DNA of 64,000 nucleotides from an uncultured Candidatus Saccharibacteria bacterium. Lineage in GTDB: Bacteria > Patescibacteriota > Saccharimonadia > Saccharimonadales > Saccharimonadaceae. Made by a program: the position numbers and the translations under genes. The notes beneath the pieces are model-generated. The model was not told the DNA's origin. It ran no database searches and saw only the letters and a program-made list of their open reading frames with translations. The first letter of the stretch is position 1. Each line of letters opens with the position of its first letter. The DNA is taken from positions 1 to 64,000 of the forward strand of contig CAMVRN010000002.1 of NCBI GenBank assembly GCA_947169915.1. Direction: 5' to 3'. This document shows, piece by piece, positions 33,959 through 41,685 of the stretch.

Positions 33959-34360
33959 CTAGTTATTTCTGTTACGTTTAATGTAATCATCTTCCTTTTC
34001 TAGTTGGGCACGAAGAGTATAGCTCTTGCATTTCGAGTCTTTACAGTTAGTGCCTTCGTAAGAATAGGAGCTAAAATCAGAGTTTATATAGAGTCCGTCT
34101 GGGTCGGTAAAGAGTTGTGGGTCAATAACTGTGAGGACATCTTCGGAAATGGTTTCTGGGTAGTATTTGTTCTGGACGTAAAAACCTTCCTCAATGGCAT
34201 AGTACATAGCGTTGATGGCGGTTTTGCGTTTTTCGTCGCGGTTCATTGCATCGACGTTTGACTTTTGAACGAAGAACAAGATAAGGAGAAGAGCAGCGAA
34301 AGCGCAAACTACGAGAAGCTCAGGAACCGTGAATGCTTTTTTATAAGAGTTTGACTTCAT
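33959..34360 (-). CDS. Prepilin-type pseudopilin
   Basis: About 133 residues from the ATG at 34360, which has an extended -10 six bases upstream (leaderless). The N-terminal motif KKAFTVPELLVV is a class III/type IV prepilin cleavage site with the key Phe and Glu, followed by a hydrophobic helix (CAFAALLLILFFV). A small C-terminal globular part has two cysteines (CKDSKC). Type IV pili are widespread in Saccharibacteria and serve attachment and twitching. No other pilus genes are in the window. Confidence 0.85.
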   Translation of the reverse strand: MKSNSYKKAFTVPELLVVCAFAALLLILFFVQKSNVDAMNRDEKRKTAINAMYYAIEEGFYVQNKYYPETISEDVLTVIDPQLFTDPDGLYINSDFSSYSYEGTNCKDSKCKSYTLRAQLEKEDDYIKRNRNN

Positions 34361-34366
34361 AGAATA

Positions 34367-34372
34367 ATTATA
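34367..34372 (-). promoter_or_regulatory. Extended -10 box for leaderless prepilin transcript
   Basis: Minus strand TGCTATAAT ends six bases before the ATG at 34360. Confidence 0.7.
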
Positions 34373-34407
34373 GCATAGAGAACGGTTTTGTGGTAAAATA
34401 TGTTGCG

Positions 34408-34492
<85 letters not shown>

Positions 34493-34728
34493 TCCCAGGA
34501 CTATAAAGATGAGTCATGGTACCGTTTAAGAAGTCGCCTGAAAACAGGGGACTTTCTTCATTTTATGCACCGTTTTTAGTCAGAGGGCTGCGAAGGATGG
34601 TGTTTTATTATGCTTATGGTTATCCGGGTGATTTTATCGACCAAAACAAAATTGGCGCATTGGTGATTCGTGATTTATACGGCAAATCGAGAATCGTGTA
34701 ATTGATGCACCAATTTTTAATTAATAGA

Positions 34729-35661
34729 CTACTTATCGAAATATTCTGGATCGGGTGTATAGATTTTCACTTCATTGACTTTGTATTTGTAGCGAATCAT
34801 TAGATCGACTAATTGATTCCCGTCAATAAGTGTAATTGGAGTACCACCGGCACGAGAGCTTTCGATTGCGTCTCTTGAGAAGTAGGACGTAGTGATGAAG
34901 ATGCCGTAATCAGCACGATGCGTATCGACGGCTCCGCGTAAGTTGTTTATATCTGGTCCGCCAACAGCTCCATCGTTATACTTCTTACATTGAATGACAA
35001 CTCTTGTAGTCTTAAGGCTCTGGTCGTCTAAGCAATAAGCGAACCCATCAATACCCCCATCGCCAGATTTCCTTATTCCCTTGATTGTATCGACATCGAA
35101 TCCCATTTTTTTGAGTAATCCACGAGAAAATTGTTCGAACTTAAACGGATCGAGTGACTTTACACTTTCAAGAATATCGTCACGCCAACTCTGATCTACT
35201 TCATTTGATATGGCTGTGACTGCATCGGATTCGTCATGGTCCTGTGCAGAAGTAGAATTTGCTATCTTCTGTCTTCTTTCTTCTGCTTTCTTCTTCCAGT
35301 AGGATTCAGTCTTTGCATAAATATCTCGATCAAAATCGAATGAATTTACGTCAAGGTTTAACCCTTCATTTGTGAGTTTAATTGGCATGTTTCTGCCGTA
35401 TGTGATATAGCCAGCCAATGAGAGATTCTTCAACGCAAAATTACGTCCAAACCAATATGGAGTGTACTTATTCCCTTTCTCGGTTATTTTAGAGTAGTTA
35501 ATCTCTTCTTCTGTGAAGGAAGTGTACGTTGTTATCAGCTTATCAATTTGCGAAATGCCTTCAAGCTCACCGCCATTCTCCTGAAGCATATTGATGATTG
35601 GGACGAAATAGTTTCTTTCGTTCCTTAGTTCTTTAATTCTGTCTTGAGAGATTTGTTCCAT
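34729..35661 (-). CDS. Mrr-type restriction endonuclease
   Basis: About 310 residues from the ATG at 35661 (AAGGAG upstream). The N-terminal third has a winged-helix-like Mrr_N domain. The C-terminal domain carries the Mrr PD-(D/E)xK core: FEQFSRGLLKKMGFDVD, GDGGIDGFAYC (catalytic Asp), VVIQCKKYNDGAVG (Q-x-K). Mrr nucleases cut modified or stressed DNA. It is next to tRNA-Ser and upstream of two small genes and a STAND NTPase, forming a defence island. Confidence 0.9.
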   Translation of the reverse strand: MEQISQDRIKELRNERNYFVPIINMLQENGGELEGISQIDKLITTYTSFTEEEINYSKITEKGNKYTPYWFGRNFALKNLSLAGYITYGRNMPIKLTNEGLNLDVNSFDFDRDIYAKTESYWKKKAEERRQKIANSTSAQDHDESDAVTAISNEVDQSWRDDILESVKSLDPFKFEQFSRGLLKKMGFDVDTIKGIRKSGDGGIDGFAYCLDDQSLKTTRVVIQCKKYNDGAVGGPDINNLRGAVDTHRADYGIFITTSYFSRDAIESSRAGGTPITLIDGNQLVDLMIRYKYKVNEVKIYTPDPEYFDK

Positions 35662-35724
35662 TTTTCTCCTTATCAATAATTATATTCTATCATGTCGTTT
35701 AACACTTTCTTGTTTGACTAAGGA

Positions 35725-36087
35725 TCAATATTGCGATGGACCATAATTGTTTGTCTCGGTAATAATGTTTATCAGTGAGCACATTTCTTTGACTGTGGAT
35801 CTTATCGTTTCTTCGTCTTGGCTAAACGCTTTTCTAGCTCCAGTTTGTAGCATATTATAGAGGCTGCCTGCAGAAAACTTTGTCGTTTGCGAGCTACATC
35901 TGGCTATCACCTCTTTGGCATAATTGGATGAAGCAGTAATTCTACTTATTGTGTTCTTGCCGTCGTCACCCCACCCAATTAATGCCTTATAATCATCTAT
36001 ACTTTTAACTTTTGCGGCTAAAATCGAAGGAAATAACAGATGTCTAGCAAAAAAGCGTACTTGATGAAAGAATTGAGGTATACTCAT
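35725..36087 (-). CDS. Small protein of unknown function
   Basis: A 120-residue soluble protein, with no motif recognised. The first 20 residues are hydrophobic and aromatic (MSIPQFFHQVRFFARHLLF), and the rest is helical with a DDYKALIGWGDD turn. An inverted repeat TACTCA/TGAGTA overlaps its start codon (36077-36098 area) and could be an operator. No Shine-Dalgarno site is seen. It lies between the Mrr-like and HipA-N-like genes and is probably part of the same island. Confidence 0.5.
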   Translation of the reverse strand: MSIPQFFHQVRFFARHLLFPSILAAKVKSIDDYKALIGWGDDGKNTISRITASSNYAKEVIARCSSQTTKFSAGSLYNMLQTGARKAFSQDEETIRSTVKEMCSLINIITETNNYGPSQY

Positions 36088-36135
36088 AAGGTGAGTACGC
36101 TTTATTTTTTTAAAATATATTATGAGGCAAAAGTA

Positions 36136-36384
36136 CTATTCGCCCTTAATTTCTCGGAGTTCTATGGGGTCCGTGTGGTAACCAATCTTACGCCCGGGAA
36201 ACCTTGAACAGTTTTTGATTCTTCGCTCGAAAAACGGGATCGTTCTTTCTTCAAATTTCGCAACAATCGGCAAAACATCATATCCCTTCTCTTTCAATTC
36301 GCGAATCCCTTCCTCAAAAATAACATAGTTCTTGTTTCTCTCGTATCGTCCAATTAGGACATCTTCATAATACACATCGTACAT
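36136..36384 (-). CDS. HipA N-terminal-like small protein (HipS-like)
   Basis: An 82-residue protein. It begins with a strand pattern DVYYEDVLIGRYERN similar to the HipA N-terminal subdomain (VYLNGELVG), and ends with IPFFERRIKNC then YHTDPIELREI. That is close to the 'PFFENRI...DP' pattern of that subdomain. A stand-alone version is known as HipS in HipBST toxin systems, where it can be the toxic part. No HipB or HipT kinase gene is next to it. The match is by eye and therefore moderate. Confidence 0.5.
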   Translation of the reverse strand: MYDVYYEDVLIGRYERNKNYVIFEEGIRELKEKGYDVLPIVAKFEERTIPFFERRIKNCSRFPGRKIGYHTDPIELREIKGE

Positions 36385-36407
36385 GATTCGAGTTTATCAT
36401 AATTTGC

Positions 36408-36413
36408 TATAAT
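36408..36413 (+). promoter_or_regulatory. Extended -10 box for leaderless STAND transcript
   Basis: TGCTATAAT ends six bases before the ATG at 36420. A TATGAT on the other strand (36396-36401) lies a few bases away and could serve the divergent gene at 36384. Confidence 0.65.
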
Positions 36414-36419
36414 TGGCTC

Positions 36420-39400
36420 ATGGCGAAATTTGCAAATTCTAAACAACAACGTACCCAAGCAACCAAGAAATTTACCGACCGTGAGGAACCACGTGCATTA
36501 TTTCAAAAACATCTTAAACAGATGTCCGAAGAAGACAACAATAAGATTCATGTCCTTAATTTTCACGGATTTGGTGGCATTGGGAAAAGCGAGCTACTCT
36601 CCGCGCTAGAAAAAAACCTTATCAAAGAGCAAAAAGATATAAAATACGTATACTACGATTTTGCAAGCGACGATGGCTCAACAGACCCATTAGAAATTCT
36701 TCGTTCGATGGAGCGCATTCTAAAAGCCAAATACAAGTTTTCTTTCCCAATCTTTGACCTGGTCGCCTATACATACGAACAAAAAATTGGCCACGACTCC
36801 ACTCGCCCCGAATTAGATTCAATCATAGCAAGTAATCGAGAATTAAGCTTTCTACGTGCAGCGACCGAGGAAATACCTCTGGTGAGCGTCATTTCTAAAA
36901 TAATCACAATCGCCGAACTCGCAGAAACGGGCAAAAATCTCATAAAAGAGCGTTTAGCAAATAAAAAGTTCAAAGAGCAACTCACTAAAGCCGAGCAGCA
37001 ATCTGCCTTCAGCCTCAAAAACGAACTAGGCTACTATTTCGCACAAGATTTAAACGAAAACCTCAAAAACGCGACTACGCCGCTCGTCGTCTTCTTAGAC
37101 ACATACGAGATTCTCGTAAACGAATTTTCCGCTGGGCTTCCGTTAGAAAAAGACTTATTCCTCCGTGGAGAGAACGGACTAATCACAAACGCAGAGAAAG
37201 TATTATGGGTCATTTCTGGACGCGAAGTCCTTAAATGGCAAGAGCTCGATAGCTCGTGGGAAGGTTCACTAGATTCCTATTATCTCAAAAGAATTTCTTT
37301 CAAAGATTCTAAGTGGTTCTTGAATGAAGCAGGAATTGAAGATGAAGAACTCATTAAGAAACTCTACGAGCTAACAAAAGGAAACCCAATGTATCTCGAC
37401 CTCTGCGTAGATACATATTATTCTGTGAAAGATTCGAGAAAAACTCCCACTATCGATGATTTTGGCAAAGATACAACCGTACTCGTTAACCGTTTCTGTA
37501 GTTATATGGACGATACAGAACGAGACTTGCTTCAATTACTCTCACACGTAGACTGTTGGAACGATAACAACGCCGAAGAAATCATTCGTGGCAATCTAGG
37601 CACCTTCTCTCAGAACCTGTACGACCGCTTCAAACGTGTTTCGTTCGTAACAAAAGAAAACAACTCCTACAAAATTAATGAGCTCGTTCGCCCTATTGTC
37701 ATTCAAAATACCCCAGAAAGAATCCATAACAAATACGTCAAAAATCTTAGGGATAAAATCTCATCAGAAATCGAAAAGCTCGCAAGTGACCCGAAAGAAT
37801 TTTCAACCTATGAATCGGAAAAGATTTCTAGGCGCGTTTTGTTGATTTCTACAAACACGCTAAGAAAAATATCTACCAAGAAAGACAATTTGTTCACGCC
37901 GGTTTTTGACGATCCGCTGAATCCAACTGCCACAGAAATTGCAGATTTAGTACGCAGAAATAAGGATTCGCACGAAGCAAAGCTTTTGCTCCAACGTTTC
38001 ATCCGCAACCACGCTCCGAACTACGACGAAACAAATCGCTACTCCGTAGAAGACTTCGAAGAAATATGTTCTGTTGCAGAGGAGGTATTCGAGAAAGGTT
38101 CACTATTCCTAGCCAAACTCTACGTTGACTGTCCAAAAGATTATAAATATTACGACAAGTACGAGAAACGCGCGAATGATATCCTCGTCAACTACGACGG
38201 CCCACAAAAATCTCTCTATATCGAAACTGCACTAACATCGCTAGGTAAAAACACCTCGAGTCTCACAATTGGTATTCCAGAACCGCTCTCGGGTATGGGT
38301 GCGCTAATGCGTTCATTTGCCTCCCTCTGGGACGATGTTAACGGCATACTCGAAGAGACTAAAGAAGACTTATTGTATGACGATAAAGATTATCAAGACG
38401 CAAAGAAGCGCGAACAATACCTAATTAACAAAAAGGTTAAAACTTCGCTTGAATTATTAATTAAAAATCCACACCTCTTCTCAAAGAAAATCCTAACACT
38501 TTTATTCTATGCAAACGGCGAAAAGCTTGGCTTCCCAGCTCAGCGAGAAATATTTGCTTTTACCGTTGTAGAAAAGGACTTCGTTAATAAAACCACAGAC
38601 AAGGAGCTACTTGAAGGCTATTATTCACTCATCCGCGAATTCCTTGGCGGAACCGACGTCAAACTAAACACAATGTCACGCCTTTGTTCTGTCTCTAACC
38701 TTGCAATTCCGACTCTTCGCTATATTCGTCCGCGCTACGAAGATGTCTTTGGCAAAGATTCTCTCATAGTCGCCGAAATTAAGGCCTACATCCGCAAAGC
38801 TCAAATCGAAGAAAACCCAGAAGCGCTTCAAGCAGCCTTCGAAGACATTTCCAAGACCGCTCCAGTCGGTAGCTCACCGTTCGATAACGCCTACAGAGTT
38901 CTTGCTTCAGAATACTTAAGCATACTTGAAGATAAACGTTCTGACGATGAATGGTTAATCGCATACGAAGGTAACGCGAAAAGTGCATTCTCAGAAAAAG
39001 ACATAAGGTGTATCGAAGTCTTCGGAGAATGGGCAAAAAAATGCTTCAAAGCCTACGACCCAGAAGAATACGTAAAGTTTCACGAGCATGTCTTTTCAAG
39101 TCTCATTTCTTTAGCTGATAAGGCAACACACAGGAGCACAAAGCTACAACAAGAAATAAAGATTTATACTATAGCCTACAATGCACTAAAAGAATCTCTT
39201 TATCTTTATAGCGAAGAAGACAAATTCAATCCAAAATATGACTTCTTCTTCAAATTCATAGAAGGAAAAATGGACGCTTGCCTATGGACCGGTTTTAAAA
39301 CTTCTAAATACGCTTTTGAATCATTTGAGGAAACTATTGAAACAATCATCAAAAATGGCTACCGATGCCACGATACAATGAGAATAATATCCTTTGCTAT

Positions 39401-39914
39401 AACGAAGGAGCTACACGATTTATTCGTTTATATACCATATCTAAACGTAGATGAACGAGTTAAATACGCAAAACTATTACACAACGCTGTTAGCAAAAAC
39501 AGCCTTTGGGCAATAGGGAATAGTACATCGGACGCTTATGCAGAATTCGCCCACAAGTACACAGAATCAGTTGGTAGTTTGTATGATAACGAGAAAAGCA
39601 AGCAAGCGCGCAAATACTTCAACGAGCTACGCAAAACGCTGGCCTACGACTTAAACCATCTCAAATCTCCAGCCAAAGATCTCCTCGCATATGCTCTCGA
39701 GCTGCTCGAAACGCTTCGTGACTACAATCCTCGCTCATTTAATGCTGACAGCTTCACTCACAAACGTTATCAACGCAAACTGCTTAATCGTTTTAGCACC
39801 AGAGATATCCAATACATCGAAAAAATGCGCAAACTTAATGATTATTACGACTCGCATTATATAATTAAAGACCCTCGTTCTCTAACTAAATACCCAGATG
39901 CGCCAAAATGGTAG
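36420..39914 (+). CDS. STAND-type NTPase, probable anti-phage sensor
   Basis: A 1164-residue protein. It opens with a short basic tail, then a FTDREEPRALFQKHL lead-in. Walker A is GFGGIGKSELL (residues 50-60), Walker B is PLVVFLDTYEIL (about 221-232), and the GxP motif is TKGNPMYLDLC (about 318-328): the order seen in STAND/NB-ARC-like NTPases. Residues 450-1164 are helical repeats, as in sensor domains of Avs-type systems. No nuclease or effector is fused. It is leaderless and divergent from the Mrr and HipS-like genes, which could be its partners. Anti-phage function is inferred from family and context. Confidence 0.75.
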   Translation: MAKFANSKQQRTQATKKFTDREEPRALFQKHLKQMSEEDNNKIHVLNFHGFGGIGKSELLSALEKNLIKEQKDIKYVYYDFASDDGSTDPLEILRSMERILKAKYKFSFPIFDLVAYTYEQKIGHDSTRPELDSIIASNRELSFLRAATEEIPLVSVISKIITIAELAETGKNLIKERLANKKFKEQLTKAEQQSAFSLKNELGYYFAQDLNENLKNATTPLVVFLDTYEILVNEFSAGLPLEKDLFLRGENGLITNAEKVLWVISGREVLKWQELDSSWEGSLDSYYLKRISFKDSKWFLNEAGIEDEELIKKLYELTKGNPMYLDLCVDTYYSVKDSRKTPTIDDFGKDTTVLVNRFCSYMDDTERDLLQLLSHVDCWNDNNAEEIIRGNLGTFSQNLYDRFKRVSFVTKENNSYKINELVRPIVIQNTPERIHNKYVKNLRDKISSEIEKLASDPKEFSTYESEKISRRVLLISTNTLRKISTKKDNLFTPVFDDPLNPTATEIADLVRRNKDSHEAKLLLQRFIRNHAPNYDETNRYSVEDFEEICSVAEEVFEKGSLFLAKLYVDCPKDYKYYDKYEKRANDILVNYDGPQKSLYIETALTSLGKNTSSLTIGIPEPLSGMGALMRSFASLWDDVNGILEETKEDLLYDDKDYQDAKKREQYLINKKVKTSLELLIKNPHLFSKKILTLLFYANGEKLGFPAQREIFAFTVVEKDFVNKTTDKELLEGYYSLIREFLGGTDVKLNTMSRLCSVSNLAIPTLRYIRPRYEDVFGKDSLIVAEIKAYIRKAQIEENPEALQAAFEDISKTAPVGSSPFDNAYRVLASEYLSILEDKRSDDEWLIAYEGNAKSAFSEKDIRCIEVFGEWAKKCFKAYDPEEYVKFHEHVFSSLISLADKATHRSTKLQQEIKIYTIAYNALKESLYLYSEEDKFNPKYDFFFKFIEGKMDACLWTGFKTSKYAFESFEETIETIIKNGYRCHDTMRIISFAITKELHDLFVYIPYLNVDERVKYAKLLHNAVSKNSLWAIGNSTSDAYAEFAHKYTESVGSLYDNEKSKQARKYFNELRKTLAYDLNHLKSPAKDLLAYALELLETLRDYNPRSFNADSFTHKRYQRKLLNRFSTRDIQYIEKMRKLNDYYDSHYIIKDPRSLTKYPDAPKW

Positions 39915-40096
39915 GAATTACCAGACAATACTTCGGTACGCCGTCTGACATCTTGCTCTAACCATCACAAGGCATTGAACAAAGATTTATTCTTCCTTTA
40001 TTTTGAGAAACAAGAATGCTGAGGATTTGGACAAAAAAGAAGTCGATATCTTTTAGCGACGGCAACTTTTAAGCAACTATTCTCCAATATCCAAGA

Positions 40097-40135
40097 AAGC
40101 CTCCTTCTGGTACCATAAAACCGGAAAGGAGGCTT
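40097..40135 (+). terminator. Long hairpin, possible terminator
   Basis: A ten-base perfect stem AAGCCTCCTT/AAGGAGGCTT with inner CTGG/CCGG pairs. The T-run is weak, so its role is uncertain. Confidence 0.5.
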
Positions 40136-40168
40136 ATCACCTCTGTTGTGCCGAGACAGGAAGTCATT

Positions 40169-40193
40169 AAAATACCCCGCAGGGGGTATTTTT
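40169..40193. terminator. Bidirectional terminator
   Basis: AATACCCC-GCA-GGGGGTATTTTT has T-rich flanks on both strands and ends the leftward DsbA-like operon. Confidence 0.8.
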
Positions 40194-40204
40194 GATGATT
40201 TTTA

Positions 40205-40591
40205 TTATTTCTTTCTGAGGCCGCGGGCGACATTGATTATCCAGCGAAGGAGAGCATAGACTACGGTTGCTGAGATAAAGATAGATAGGGCTTTCATGAC
40301 AATTCCAAAGATTTGTGCGAGTATGGTTGCCCCTGCCAATGCAAGACCTAAGCTAAAATACCATAGCCCAGCAGAAGCTAATATGCCGAAAACGAGGTAC
40401 GCAAAAACGTGGTCATCGAGAAAGAACAAGATGCGTTCGTGAGCGCGGTGTTTCTCCGCCTTGTTTAAAGACTTGTGTTCGCTAATAATACGACTCTTGT
40501 CGGTCGAATATGAGCGAGAACGGTCGTCGGTTGTTTTTAGTCTTCCCTCGCTTGCTTCTGGATAGATATTGCTTGGGTCAACTTTTGTCAT
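40205..40591 (-). CDS. Small membrane protein, unknown
   Basis: A 128-residue protein. The first 55 residues are charged and probably cytoplasmic. Two hydrophobic segments follow (YLVFGILASAGLWYFSLGL and ILAQIFGIVMKALSIFISAT), with a basic tail (RGLRKK). Its ATG shares one base with the stop of the DsbA-like gene, so the genes are coupled. No family was recognised. Confidence 0.6.
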   Translation of the reverse strand: MTKVDPSNIYPEASEGRLKTTDDRSRSYSTDKSRIISEHKSLNKAEKHRAHERILFFLDDHVFAYLVFGILASAGLWYFSLGLALAGATILAQIFGIVMKALSIFISATVVYALLRWIINVARGLRKK

Positions 40592-41340
40592 TATTTTTGA
40601 AGCTTTGAATTAATATAGTTGCGGAAGAAGTTCATGATGCCGGTCTTTGACTGCTCGACCCCGTTTCTTTCTGAGAAGTCAATCTCGTTCCCTTCTGAAT
40701 CCAAGAAGGTTGGAGTAGCGTTAAATCCGAGGTATTCGGAAATATCTTTGTCGAAGGTAATCTTGGCTTTGACGGCGCTTCCTTCCATGTCTTCTTTGAA
40801 CTTGACTGGGTCGCCATTGCCACCAGAGATTGTATTGAAGTAAGTGACAAAGTAGTTCGTACGTTTTGTACCACTGGCGCTAGCCCATTCGGATTGGTTG
40901 GCAAAAAGTAGGTCGCCGTATTCTTCCCAATATCCTTGAAGACCAGCAGCTTCGACTGCGGAAGCAGCCGCAATGGCGTTAGGGTGAATAGTTGTTATTG
41001 GATAGACGCGGAAGACAACAGCAAACTTTCCGTCGTACTCGTCAATGAGTTCACTCATCCAAGTTGCGAACAGCGAGCAAGCGGAGCATTGGTAGTCGGC
41101 ATATTCGTAGATGACGACTTCGGCTTTGGTGATGTCGCCTTTTACGTGGTCGGCAATACCGCCGTTATATTCGTTGGCCGGAATAAGTGTGTTGATGTCA
41201 ATTTGCGACAAGTCGGCCCTGGGGACATCTCCGGTAGAGCCACCATTAGATTTTAGGATTGGAGGGATAAAAATGAAAGCGCAGATAAATAGAGAAACTA
41301 CGACAATCAAAGTGATGATTAGAGCACGATTATTTTTCAT
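40591..41340 (-). CDS. Membrane-anchored DsbA-like thioredoxin-fold protein
   Basis: About 249 residues from the ATG at 41340, six bases after a TATAAT (leaderless). The N-terminal anchor is residues 5-27. The thioredoxin fold begins VIYEYADYQCSACSLFATW with a CSAC active site, and the later GFNATPTFLD holds the cis-proline. This is the thioredoxin_4/DsbA family that makes or shuffles disulfides in exported proteins. An electron partner (VKOR or DsbB) is not in the window. Confidence 0.88.
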   Translation of the reverse strand: MKNNRALIITLIVVVSLFICAFIFIPPILKSNGGSTGDVPRADLSQIDINTLIPANEYNGGIADHVKGDITKAEVVIYEYADYQCSACSLFATWMSELIDEYDGKFAVVFRVYPITTIHPNAIAAASAVEAAGLQGYWEEYGDLLFANQSEWASASGTKRTNYFVTYFNTISGGNGDPVKFKEDMEGSAVKAKITFDKDISEYLGFNATPTFLDSEGNEIDFSERNGVEQSKTGIMNFFRNYINSKLQK

Positions 41341-41346
41341 GAGACT

Positions 41347-41352
41347 ATTATA
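41347..41352 (-). promoter_or_regulatory. Extended -10 box for leaderless DsbA-like transcript
   Basis: Minus strand TGCTATAAT ends six bases before the ATG at 41340. Confidence 0.7.
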
Positions 41353-41357
41353 GCACA

Positions 41358-41684
41358 CTAGTAGTACCAATAGACTACACGAAGTGCAAGAATAGTCACA
41401 TAGGCGAAGACCATAGCGGCAAGACCGATAATGCCGAGAATAAGGCCGGCTTTACCGAGTTTAGAGGCGGTCTTCTTGGCAGATTTGGCGCCAAAGATAA
41501 TTGCAATAATGCCGGTTGGGAGTGCGATATACCAGAAGAGGTGGCCTAGTAGTGCGAGCAAACCGCAGATGAAGGCTACGATGTGCGCGGAAGAATGACG
41601 GCGCTCGTCTTCTTTTGCTATATAGGTTTCTTTTTTGGTTACTTTTTCTACTTCTTTTGAGTCCATTGTTTTTTCCTTTTCCAT
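41358..41684 (-). CDS. DUF4190-type small membrane protein
   Basis: A 108-residue protein with two helices (about residues 32-60 and 75-100). The region between (IIAIIFGAKSAKKTASKLGKAGLILGIIG) shows the Gly/Lys-rich turn typical of DUF4190. An AAAGGAG Shine-Dalgarno site lies before the ATG, which is directly downstream of the beta-propeller gene. The function of this family is unknown. Confidence 0.8.
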   Translation of the reverse strand: MEKEKTMDSKEVEKVTKKETYIAKEDERRHSSAHIVAFICGLLALLGHLFWYIALPTGIIAIIFGAKSAKKTASKLGKAGLILGIIGLAAMVFAYVTILALRVVYWYY

Positions 41685-41685
41685 T

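Larger units (their letters stand above)
39915..40204. other. Intergenic region between the STAND gene and the DsbA cluster
   Basis: It holds two hairpins and no convincing gene. A long inverted repeat (AAGCCTCCTT/AAGGAGGCTT, 40097-40135) and a terminator (40169-40193) mark the end of the island. Confidence 0.5.

Noticed and set aside
34516..34701. A 61-codon plus-strand frame after tRNA-Ser
   Set aside because: No Shine-Dalgarno site or -10 box is close to the start and no motif is seen; kept out as probable chance.
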